Notes under the pieces: generated by a model
What the model saw: only the letters and a program-made list of their open reading frames with translations
Database searches by the model: none
What the model was told of the DNA's origin: nothing
Program-made: the position numbers and the translations under genes
NCBI RefSeq assembly: GCF_000764305.2
Contig: NW_025938220.1
Span: forward strand, 1-64,000
Source: Hyalella azteca
Taxonomy: Eukaryota > Arthropoda > Malacostraca > Amphipoda > Hyalellidae
Direction: 5' to 3'
Length of the DNA: 64,000 nt
Shown: piece by piece, positions 37,043-46,526 of the stretch
Layout: the number at the start of each line of letters is the position of its first letter
Position numbering within the stretch: position 1 is the stretch's first letter

Positions 37043-37290
37043 ACATCGCGTCAAGGAAGTTGACCTCGCGCCTCTACATCGCGCCAAGGAAGTAGACATC
37101 GCGCCTCTACATCGCGCCAAGTAAGTTGACATCGCGCCTCTACATCGCGCCAAGGAAGTTGACATCGCGCCTCTACATCGCGCCAAGGAAGTTGACATCG
37201 CGCCTCTACATCGCGCCAAGGAAGTTGACATCGCGCCTCTACATCGCGTCAAGGAAGTTGACATCGCACCTCTACATCGCGTCACGGAAG
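37043..37290. repeat. 33-bp minisatellite (11-codon period)
   Basis: Eight copies of a unit made of catcgcgccaaggaagttga and catcgcgcctcta. The period is a multiple of three, so an 11-residue peptide repeats without stops on the minus strand (RCRGAMSTSLA) and, for most of the array, on the plus strand (TSRLYIAPRKL). Confidence 0.95.
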
Positions 37291-37838
37291 CTAGCGATCG
37301 AGAGACAGTCTTCCCATACGAGTGAACGGAGTGACTGTGACCATTTTGTGCTGCCGTACACCCTTCATCTTTTTGATGGGCGATACACCAGTTAAATAAA
37401 CGTTCAACCCCGCTAAATGAACTCAGCTAAAATATTATTGAGCCGAGACTATGTATGAATTTCAATAGATCTTGACAGGTGAAAGTGCAGTTTTGTCCTA
37501 AACTTTTATTGAAAGATATCTAAAGTGTCTGATAATGTTTCCATGTTCTAAGGATGATAAGAATTAGGTTATTTGATACTTTTCAACGTCAACATAGTGA
37601 ACATTTCAACTGTCTTCTTCCATCGCCTGGTATTCTGGTTGACTCGCTATGATGACGAGTCACGAGAGCCGCACAACGAAGGTCTAAATTTAACTGCAGC
37701 TTAATTAACTTGTAATAAAATATAATGGCTATGAAGGAATTTGCCCGAATTATAGTATCATAAATTTGATGGTTCCTGGATTAACATCGACGAAACGAGG
37801 CAATCGTCTCTTAAGTGAAAACCGGCCCTTTACGTCGC

Positions 37839-37985
37839 GGCCAGGTCTAGCCGTACCTTGCCGTCCCGGCCAGGTCTAGCCGTACCTTGCCGTCCCGGCC
37901 AGGTCTAGCCGCACCTTGCCATCCCGGTTAGGTCTAGCTGCACCTTACCGTCCCGGCCAGGTCTAGCCGCACCTTGCAGGGTCTA
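37839..37985. repeat. 29-bp minisatellite carrying a splice-donor-like word
   Basis: Five copies. On the minus strand each unit reads caag followed by gtgcgg or gtacgg and then ctagacctggccgggacgg. The first copy is the 3' end of the exon candidate at 37973-38177, so every unit repeats its candidate 5' splice site. Confidence 0.9.
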
Positions 37986-38177
37986 GCCGCGTTGGGTTGC
38001 CCGGGCACCCGCAGCGTGGCGACGGTTCGGCGCGTCGGCTCAGGATCGCCGGCGACGCCTACCAACGTCTCGTCGCGCTGCAGCACAGACGACGCCGCCG
38101 GCCGTCGCCTGCGTCGCGACGACAGCGCAGGCGACGACTGGTCGACGCAGGCGCACGTCACGAGCGACATGAAGCCC
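37973..38177 (-). CDS. candidate internal exon, basic then acidic/Pro-rich segment
   Basis: On the minus strand a strong 3' splice site (pyrimidine tract ttctcttccctctctgccag, AG at 38178-38179) opens a 205-nt segment in phase 2 (one base, then 68 codons). It ends at TGCAAG before gtgcgg (37967-37972), a possible 5' splice site. The frame encodes GFMSLVTCACVDQSSPALSS, then a poly-Arg cluster RRRRRPAASSVLQRDETLVG, then VAGDPEPTRRTVATLRVPGQ and PNAARPCK. Third codon positions are about 85% G or C in an otherwise AT-rich window, which supports coding use. It lies downstream of the transmembrane exon candidate and would suit a cytoplasmic tail. I do not recognise the protein. The GT context is weak and the GC-rich composition alone lengthens open frames, so this remains a candidate. 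Confidence 0.5.
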
Positions 38178-38198
38178 CTGGCAGAGAGGGAAGAGAAC

Positions 38199-39355
38199 GT
38201 TACGGCAATCTGGGGCAGCGTTACGGCAGGCAGGAGCAGCGTTGCGGCAGTCTAGTGCAGCGTTTCGGCAGTCAGGGGCAGCGTTACGGAAGGCAGGGGC
38301 AGCGTTACAGCAGTCAGGGGCAGCTTTACGGCAGTCTGGAGTGGCGTTACAGCAGTCTGGAGTGGCGTTACGGCAGTCAGGGGCAGCGGTCCGGCAGTCT
38401 GGAGCAGCGGTACGGCAGTCTGGGGCAGCAATACAGCAGTCAGGGGCAGCGTTACAGCAGTCAGGGGGCAGTGGTACGGCAGTCTGAGGCAGCGGTACGG
38501 CAGTCTGAGGGCAGCGGTACGGCAGTCAGGGGCAGCGTTACGGCAGTCTGGGGCAGCGGTATGGCAGTCTAGGGCAGCGTTACAGCAGTCAGGGGCAGCG
38601 TTACAGCAGTCAGGGGCAGCGGTCCGGAAGTCTGGGGCAGCGGTACGGCAGTCAGGGGCAGCTTTACGGCAGTCTGGAGTAGCGTTACAGCAGTCTGGAG
38701 TAGCGTTACGGCAGTCAGGGGCAGCGGTCCGGCAGTCTGGGGCAGCGGTACGGCAGTCTGGGGCAGCAATACAGCAGTCAGGGGCAACGTTACAGCAGTC
38801 AGGGGCAGTGGTGCGGCAGTCTGAGGCAGCGGTACGGCAGTCTGAGGGCAGCGGTACGGCTATCTGGGGGCAGCGTTACGGCAGTCTGGAGCAGCGGTAC
38901 GGCAGTCTGGGGTAGCGTTACAGCAGTCAGGAGCAGCGTTACAGCAGTCAGGGGCAGCGGTCCGGCAGTCTGGGGCAGCGGTAGGGCAGTCAGGGGCAGT
39001 AGTACGGCATTCTTGGGCAGCGTTATGGCAGTCTTGAGCAGCGGTAGGGCAGTCTGGGGGCAGCGTTTCGGCAGTCAGGGGGCAGCAGTACGGCAGTCAG
39101 GGGCAGCGTTACGGCAGTATGAGGGCAGCGGTCCGGCAGTCTGGGGGCAGCGTTACGGCAGTCTGGGGGCAGCAGTACGGCAGTCAGGGGCAGCGTTACG
39201 GCAGTCTGGGGGCAGTTTTACGGCAGTCTGGAGCAGCGGTACGGCAGTCTGGGGCAGCGGTACGGCAGTCTGGGGCAGCGGTACGGCAGTCTGGGGGCAG
39301 CTTTACGGAAGTCTGGGCAGCGGTACGGCAGTCTGGGGGCAGCGGTCCGGCAGGC
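38199..39355. repeat. 20-bp minisatellite filling a candidate intron
   Basis: About 57 copies of ggcagcggtacggcagtctg and variants (ggt/gtt, tctg/tcag, extra g). On the minus strand it stops only about 20 nt before the AG of the exon at 37973-38177. Higher-order blocks recur: variant order around 38280-38520 is repeated around 38600-38860. Open frames over it are read-through. Confidence 0.95.
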
Positions 39356-39589
39356 TGATGCGTATTGAAGTTCATGTCAACAATGACATGCATCAACATA
39401 TGAAACTGCACTGGCGTGTCTCAAAATTCATGTCAACACTGACATGTACTAACGTGTTTGACTACATTGAAACTTATCAGCTTAGCTAAATAAACTTATG
39501 TGTATCAACATGGCTAACTACACTGACTTGTATCAATATTGATAACTACACTGACGTATATTAGCATAGTTAACAATCCTGGCATTTAT
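39356..39589. repeat. degenerate relatives of the 35-bp unit
   Basis: Spaced words such as tatcaacatggctaactaca and ctgac recur at irregular distances. The same words reappear at 41200-41262, on the other side of the transmembrane exon candidate. Confidence 0.6.
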
Positions 39590-40017
39590 CAACATGGCTA
39601 ACTACACTGACTGAGCTCCGTATCCTGCCCTGCTAACTACACTGACTGGACTCCGTATCCTGCCCTGCTAACTACACTGACTGGGCTCCGTATCCTGCCC
39701 TGCTAACTACACTGACTGGGCTCCGTATCCTGCCCTGCTAACTACACTGACTGGGCTCCGTATCCTGCCCTGCTAACAAAACTGACTGGGCTCCGTATCC
39801 TGCCCTGCTAACTACACCGACTGAGCTCCGTATCCTGCCCTGCTAACTACACTGACTGGGCTCGTATCCTGCCCTGCTAACTACACTGACTGGGCTCCGT
39901 ATACTGCCCTGCTAACTACACTGACTGGGCTCCGTATTCTGCCCTGCTAACTACACTGACTGGGCTCCGTATCCTGCCCTGCTAACTACACTGACTGGGC
40001 TCCGTATCCTGCCCTGC
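39590..40017. repeat. 35-bp minisatellite abutting the transmembrane exon candidate
   Basis: About twelve copies of tgctaactacactgactggg plus ctccgtatcctgccc. The exon-side edge shares ccctgc with the end of the open frame, so the unit includes the exon's downstream boundary. Confidence 0.95.
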
Positions 40018-40189
40018 AGAGCAGCAGCAGGAGCGTCGCCAGGAAGACGCAGACGACGCAGGCGACGTAGGCGACGCCGATGGCAGCGACGCCTTCCTGC
40101 AAGCGAGCTATAGCGGCCCTCAGGCGAGCCTCCCGCGGCACCGCGCCTGCGTCGCCCCCACACTGGCACCACAGCTTGTGGTAGTGGTC
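39986..40189 (-). CDS. candidate exon encoding a transmembrane helix
   Basis: On the minus strand, ctgggccccacag (AG at 40190-40191) precedes an open frame of 67 codons. Residues 1-10 are DHYHKLWCQC, residues 18-32 form a basic amphipathic stretch (PREARLRAAIARLQE) and residues 34-57 are a clear membrane helix (VAAIGVAYVACVVCVFLATL then LLLL). Third codon positions are about 86% G or C, and the two other frames lack this bias. After LLLLLC the frame runs into the 35-bp repeat and stops at TAG (39986-39988). The true end is uncertain: no GT lies in the phase needed to join the exon at 38177, so the segment may end the protein, use an unusual donor or miss an intermediate exon. The family is not recognised. 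Confidence 0.5.
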   Translation of the reverse strand, partial: DHYHKLWCQCGGDAGAVPREARLRAAIARLQEGVAAIGVAYVACVVCVFLATLLLLLCRAGYGAQSV

Positions 40190-40426
40190 CTGTGGGGCCC
40201 AGGCACTGAGTTATGGCGGGACACTGGCACCACAGCCAGTGGTAGTGGTCCTGTGGGGCCCAGGCACTGAGTTATGGCGGGACACTGGCACCACAACTGT
40301 GGGGCCCAGGCACTGAGTTATGGCGGGACACTGGAACCACAGCCAGTGGTAGTGGTCCTGTGGGGCCCAGGCACTGAGTTAAGGCGGGACACTTGCACCA
40401 CAGCCAGTGGTAGTGGTCCTGTGGAG
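40160..40426. repeat. 61-bp minisatellite carrying a splice-acceptor-like word
   Basis: 4.4 copies, one shortened to 46 bp. On the minus strand each full unit reads cagtgcctgggccccacag and then GACCACTACCACTGGC, so the acceptor and the first codons of the transmembrane exon candidate are repeated in tandem. The copy nearest the exon has AAGC instead of TGGC. Confidence 0.95.
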
Positions 40427-40973
40427 ATGGATTATCATGACACCTTGTACAAACCATCGCTAATCTATATTAAAAATTAAATTATTTTTTAAATTTAATG
40501 GTCATGCAGCTAAAGTTATCACAATGTTCCTGATGTGTAAATTTACACTAACTGCCGACGGCATGATCTTCTTTGATGTTTCCCTGCAACTATTAAATTT
40601 CGCTATCCAGAGGTTAACCCGCAGCCTAAAATTTTTCAACTCAACCGCTTGTCCAGCTACAGCATAGCACCGGCTACAGCCAGATGACGATAACCTGCCC
40701 TTCTTTCCAGCCTCGTCCTGCCTTCAGATCTTTCCCGGTTTGCTGCGTTTTGATCGTGGCAAGAAGATGGTGAGCGGCTAACTTCTCTCTTGTCAACCTC
40801 GGCACTCCGTGTAACAGTGGGCACCAGTCGACATACAACAAGCCGACAAATCGCTTGCCAGCATCGGTGCGTCTTCAGAACTACATGGTAACCTTCTGTT
40901 GTAGAGATGGTGGATTGCAGTGCATTGCATGAGTGTCATGCCGGTCGACCTCCGACCTGAGGGCAGAAATATT
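40427..40973. other. no feature seen
   Basis: Anonymous sequence upstream (minus-strand sense) of the acceptor array. I found no convincing upstream exon. Confidence 0.35.
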
Positions 40974-41065
40974 CTATTTCTCCTTCCCATGTCTGGCCTC
41001 TCTGTGCAACCTCTTGGTTTTCTATCTTCACTTTCTCAGTGGCACCGCGCCACCACCATTGGCTT
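40974..41065 (+). repeat. dispersed repeat D, copy 1
   Basis: Homologous to 43455-43565: a cttcc-tgtctggcc-ctc-ctt stretch followed by cagtggcaccgcgccaccac. Confidence 0.55.
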
Positions 41066-41811
41066 CTGCATGCAGTTCAATCTTGTATGCAGATTTCAAT
41101 CTATTCACCTTGTGATCACTTCATGCTTCTACCACTAGTAAATTCTTAAGTTGAATATCGTGCCTGAATATCATGACCTGTTTCATCATGACAAATATAC
41201 TGATGTGCATCAACATGGCTAACTACACTGACCTGCGGGCTGTATCAACATGGCTGCCCGGGTCCAACAACATCACCACACTACAACTAAAACATCTCCC
41301 TTGGAACATGCTGCAATTATTACTCCAGATATTCAATCAGCCAATCTCCGCCGAATACTTTTCCGATTCACTCGAACATGCCATAATGATGTTCATCCCC
41401 AAACCTAATACATGTCAACACCAAGTCAAAAATTACAGACCCATTTTCCTCCTGGACATAAACGGAAATTTACAGGACAAAATACTCAACAACAATAGAT
41501 TTTATAACAATCTCAAAACAACCAACTTATTCAATCACAGGCAAAATGTATTTAGTAAGCCAAGAGAAAAAGCATTCAACCGAGTTTGGCACATTGTCCT
41601 CGTGATAAAATCACTCAATTTAGCACAAACCCTTCATGTAGACCAACAATTATTGACTTCATCTCAGATAGAACAGCTTTAACTTAATTAGAATAGTCAC
41701 TTATCTAGGCCCCGCATTCCCACTGCACACCGGAGTTCCTCAAGACGCCTGTCTCTCACCGACACTCAACAGCTGCTAGACCCATGCACGGCATCCCCTT
41801 ATCTCTACCAA

Positions 41812-41846
41812 ACACCGACTACATTGCAGTACAATGTAGTCGGTGT
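41812..41846. other. perfect inverted repeat inside the RT catalytic region
   Basis: acaccgactacattg, loop cagta, caatgtagtcggtgt: a 15-bp stem. It lies where DYIA should continue directly into FAEE, so about 27 nt including the second arm look like an insertion templated from the first arm. Confidence 0.85.
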
Positions 41847-42456
41847 ATGACTGCATTCGCCGAAGAAATCTCGCAGATCACAGCAGGCAGGCGCACGCAC
41901 CGTTACGCAGCACAACTAACAGAACACGCAATCACACAGATAATCACGTTCGAGCACAAATGATTGAAACAAACGAGCACGTCGAAATTCAAGATACTAC
42001 CAAGCAACAAGGAAAACACAACCGACATTTTCATCCATAACAAACACTTTCCCTGCACAAAAAAAAAGACGGCATTAGAGCTCTAACTAACTGCTGACCA
42101 ATACAGAACACAAGTTAAAATTAGACAGATAGCCCTAAGAATCCTCCATAAACTTAGCCGATTCGCCATCCTTCTCCCAACCTAAAATACAGATTGTAAA
42201 CGGCATTTGTATACGATCCTCACTTACCTACCCGCCCATATGACTGCACACTGTCGCGAACAGTAATCTCCCAACTACAAAGGATAGAGAACTAAGCACT
42301 CAGATTCATCACCAACACCCACTAGTGACTAGACTGACTTCATTTCCTCAAAAACCCTCTACGAACAATGCAACATACCCGCAATTAACATCGTGTTATA
42401 CGAACAAGCACGCTAAATCTGGAACACAATAGCCACTTGCATACTCGATCTCCTAA

Positions 42457-42713
42457 ATGATAATGATAATAATAATAGCGGTTTCAGCGTTTATTACACC
42501 GATCGGTCTGTCGCCGATTCCTAGCATCGCAGAACATCCACAGCTAGTTGCGGTCTCGAACTCACAACCCACTGATTCAAATTCTGCTGTGCTTAACAGC
42601 CCGGCCTCCTCGCCGATTCTGACCAGAAACTGACGCACAGAGCTGGGATCGAACCCGCGCCTCTCTGCGCCAATCTTGGTACTCTGAACTTTAACCACTG
42701 GGCCACCCTGCCC
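42457..42713 (-). mobile_element. tRNA-derived SINE inserted in the family B LINE
   Basis: On the minus strand the head reads GGCAGGGTGGCCCAGTGGTT with an A box TGGCCCAGTGG (42695-42705) and a perfect B box GGTTCGATCCC (42645-42655), the RNA polymerase III internal promoter. A body of about 170 bp follows, including cagaatcggcgaggagg, then near the 3' end ggaatcggcgacag (42508-42521 region), then an (att/atc)n tail at 42457-42477. It has no coding capacity. The 3' motif equals that of the CR1-like LINE family A. It separates two parts of the family B LINE that read as one protein, so it inserted later. Confidence 0.85.
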
Positions 42714-43454
42714 TACAACTAACGTTCCGCCAGATGCGGCACACAAAAATTCATACGCTCTAAGAAAATGGCATCAGGCCCTCAACCCCCAAAAATCTAC
42801 GAATAACACATATCAAAAGTCCCTCATATATACATCACAGATACTCTGCACCCAAAAGGCCTTTGTCTCCGCGCGTTCACACCAAGACAATCGTACCACC
42901 TACACGATCGACGGGCCACGATTCACCTGGGCGGCAGTTGCAAGTCATCGCGCTTAGGTGTGGCGACCCAAAACCTGACTCTCACCTTGCCAATAAGACG
43001 GACAAAAACGGTCGAACAAGACGCACAATGAGCGACACCCTCAACGAATACCAAACCCAACAACCTGTACCTCTAAGCCACGAGCGATCCTCTCATATCC
43101 CTTCATAGCCTCATCACCATCACATATCATTCATTCTCATCTTCTTCATCCGTTTTCGCGCTTTTCTAACGACCATGTAAACAAAATGTAAAAATAAAAT
43201 TTAAAAAATAAAATTACATAAAAAAAAATAAAAAAATCACCACCAAATACCTAATAATGATAATATATAAATAAAAATAAGTATGGTGTGCAGTGACAAA
43301 TGTAAAAAATGTAAAAATTACAACTTGTAACTAACATACTAAAAGGCTAGCCTCACGTACCTAATGACCCTCCAAAGTTCCGATGGGTTTCCAATTCCTC
43401 TGACCCCGTAGAAAAACCCCATGCATCTACCTTCGAACCGAATTATGAGCCAAG

Positions 43455-43565
43455 CGTCTTTTCGCCTCTCACTGTGGTTTCCGTTTCTCCTTTATTCTGT
43501 CCACACTTAGCCACCTCTTGATCTTTTCCCACATTTCTTAATGGCACCGCCACCACCACTATGCT
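43455..43565 (+). repeat. dispersed repeat D, copy 2 (in the LINE 3' region)
   Basis: cttttcgcctctcactgtgg, later gccacctcttgatcttttcc and aatggcaccgccaccaccac. Confidence 0.65.
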
Positions 43566-43892
43566 TATACAACTAACATTCATTGAATTACAGCTTCCAG
43601 TGCCTTATCTTCTTGCTACCCGCGTACGCCGATGGCATCAGCATTTTCGTACATGTCTTCTAAATTAGTTATAGCTTAAAATCTAGCCTCTATCTTTTCC
43701 ATTTCCCCTTCCTCTTTCCCCACTCTTCCCACCAAAACAACAACAAAAAAGCCGGCGGCATCCATCCAGCAGTCCAGATGTCCTCAGAAAGTTGGTCGCT
43801 GCTTTAGGGTGCGCGTGAAGCTATGCGGCTTGAAGCTTCAAATATTGATTCAATGAATAACTTTGTTTCTGAGGCGTGTGTTTCTTGTGTAT

Positions 43893-43996
43893 GGCGGTGG
43901 CGGTGCCACTAGGAAATGCGAGAAAAGATCTTGAGTTTCAGGGAGGCCAGAAAGGAGATGGGGAAACGGAAACAGTAATAGTAGGCGAAAAGTAGT
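43893..43996 (-). repeat. dispersed repeat D, copy 3 (inverted)
   Basis: Reverse complement of the copy at 43455-43565 at moderate identity (cttttcgcc, ccgtttc, gatcttttc, gtggcaccgccaccgcca). It makes an inverted pair about 330 bp apart. Confidence 0.7.
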
Positions 43997-44394
43997 TTGG
44001 CAAATCGAATTGGCCGCTAGTCCTGAAGGTATCGATTATTATAGATAAATGATATCCGAATTATATACCAAGAAAATACTGTTATTTAAATAATTGTAGT
44101 CAATAAGCTGTATTCACCTATGCCTCCTCTTGCAGGGACATCACGCCATAGTATGTAAGCGATCATGCCGGTGTAGGCATGCAATCTTCTCACCGCAAGT
44201 TAGCCCGATGCATGGAGCTCAATGCAGGTTCATATATGGAGTCAAGGTGTCGTCTATAAAGGCTTCCATCTGCCCGCCCGTTCCTTGTTGCTCAGAAAGT
44301 TTTGCTCCCTAAACTAACCTAACTTCAAAGTTCAAGCGACCGTGACATCTCTGTCTAGCGGCCACTTCCTGCTGCTGCTGCTCGGAATGGAGCA
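43997..44394. other. no feature seen
   Basis: Anonymous. A splice-acceptor-like tgcctcctcttgcag at 44122-44136 (+) precedes a 50-codon frame with no recognisable content. Confidence 0.35.
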
Positions 44395-44690
44395 GAATCG
44401 GTCAGAGTTTGGCTCAGGAGAGCAGAATGGGACAGAGCGGGACACAGCGGACAGAGCGAGGCCCAGCTAAGTAGAGCAGAAGAGATGGGACAGTGCGAGA
44501 CCCAGCGCAGCAGAGCGGGACACAGCGAAGCAGAGCGGGGCACAGCGAAGCAGAGCGGGGCAGAAGTAGAGCAGAAGAGATGGGACAGTGCGAGACCCAG
44601 CGCAGCAGAGCGGGACACAGCGAAGCAGAGCGCTACATAGCGCAGCAGTGCGAGGCCCAGCTAAGTAGAGCAGAAGAGATGGGGCCATGC
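44395..44690. repeat. ~20-bp minisatellite with ~95-bp higher-order period
   Basis: Basic words gcagagcgggacacagcgaa and gcagagcggggcacagcgaa. A longer block from gtagagcagaagagatggga to cagcgaagcagagcg occurs about three times. Confidence 0.9.
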
Positions 44691-46526
44691 TAGAGGCTCA
44701 GACTCTAACCACTTGAATCTATAAGCCGAGCAGTTCTGGGCTTGCGTGGGACGGCCTAGAATCTCAAGTATCTCGGCATCAAGGCACGAGCTTCGTTCAA
44801 GTTATTCAAGTGTGGCCAGTATCTCCTTCAAATATTCAGCTGAAAAGCTCGTCTTTCTCCGGGAATTGAGATTTTATATTAAATTGGTATACGTAAATTT
44901 ATTTTAAAATACGCAAAATGGTTAATGTTAAATGTGCTAGGTAATATGTGTGTTTGAAATTATTTTTCTTTAATTAACGTGCATATAGGCTTGTTTTTGC
45001 TACGGGTTACAGGATTCGGAAGTTGCAGGGATTAATTATTGATCCCGGGAACGACGGGTCTCACCTGCTGGTATACCAGCACCTAGAAAGATAGGCACCA
45101 TGCAATACTTTGCCACTCTTATCTATCTCTGAATTTTTAAAATCCCCTCCTCATGCGTCCATTCATTCCATATACTGTCATACAGAACTCCGTACACAAG
45201 TGATAACTTCGAAAATAAGGCAGGCTATTTCTAAAATGTCCCATTCCAATTATAATTTCGAATATGTAACTCCCATCTTACAGGCAGTTTATGTAAGAAT
45301 GACAATATTTCATAGTTAAATTTTGACAAACCAAATCAAACATCTTATTTCAATTTAACAATAATACATATTTCACCCTCGTTGTCTTGCACTGTCTTAC
45401 TATTCTCTCACTAGGAATTCCATTTCTGGATCCGGCATTCCGACGCATCAAACATTTCCTGGATACGCGCTCGCAGAGCCCTTGTATGCGTGCGGCGTCA
45501 GGCTTCAGACATGTAAACACTGAATTTCACCAATATACATGAGATGAAACAACGTATTTATGCACCATTTACGTGCAACAGCTCCATAACTTCTGACGCG
45601 CTTCATTTGATCGAATCATAGCCTTTACGCACCAATAAACAGCCTTAAAGTTTCCCACAGTTGAACGTTGGCGAAATAACACTCCAAGTGATCACTGCCA
45701 CACCAAGTATAACGGTGAGTATAACGGTGTGTGTAACACGCCTTCTCATGCCAAGGACGCTTGCACTACGTAATATTTTTGCTCTTACTTTCTGTGGTAA
45801 ATGTCCGCCTAACCTCGACAGCGCTGCGGGCGCGCGTGCAATTCTGTTGAATTTTCTTCATCCCCATTTTGGTAGCTGTGCGAATATGTAATTCTGCCTC
45901 TACGAAAATCACGTCATGGAATTATTCCTCGTTCAATTTAATATAAATGTAAAAATTGAATTGAAATACTTCCAACGAGTATTGTTTCACGTTTGTTGCC
46001 GAGTATTATAACACCACGAATAAATTACCTATTTTTCCCCTTCGAGAGTTAAAATCGCCCTGAACAATACAGTGTATGCATTTACTCAAAGGCGAATCAC
46101 ACGGATGAAATTTGCCATAAATTTCATGGAAAGTGAATTCAATAGAAGATATGCATGATAAGCCGAGGTCTGATCCACTCTCTGTTCGCCCCTACCTAAC
46201 CGACCCTAACCCTCTGCTCTGCCACCCCTGCTCTGCATTATTTATCCGTCTATGAGATTGCCTGGCGCGACCTAACTTCTGTCGTGTCAGGACCGGATAT
46301 TTCCATACGTTGATGACGGGTTCGATGACATCATCACTGACAATGGCTTTATTGAGGGGAAGGCCGCAGTCTGGCCTAAGGCACGACTGCGATATTTTTC
46401 GTACCAGTCGTGCATGGGGGAAGGCAGCAGTCTTCTCTTCTCGAGTTTTTCTCATAATTAAATATGAAAGCTGCTTAGAAGTTTCAAAAATTAAAAGTTT
46501 TAGGTTGGTAAGTAGATGATATCAAA
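44691..46526. other. no feature seen
   Basis: Anonymous AT-rich sequence without a supported gene. Confidence 0.4.

Larger units (their letters stand above)
41256..43751 (+). pseudogene. Jockey-like LINE (family B), decayed copy with nested SINE
   Basis: The RT part starts near 41256 and includes FIPKPNTCQHQVKNYRPIFL (the NYRPI motif), then LNNNRFYNN and LFNHRQNVF. A jump of about 50 residues leads to EKAFNRVWHI, where the first catalytic Asp sits in related elements (here Asn). A VPQ motif near 41740 and FAEEISQITAGR near 41850 follow in other frames. C-terminal peptides continue to 42455 (TYLPAHMTAHC, IWNTIATC), are split by a SINE (42457-42713), then resume (RKWHQALNPQ) to about 42955. 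A 3' UTR ends in an A-rich tail (43728-43751). Stops, frameshifts, an internal deletion and an inverted duplication make it dead. No endonuclease is present, so it is 5'-truncated. Confidence 0.8.

Noticed and set aside
38242..39489. Plus-strand frames rich in RQSGAAV over the 20-bp array
   Set aside because: Period 20 is read in all three frames. There is no codon bias and no start context.
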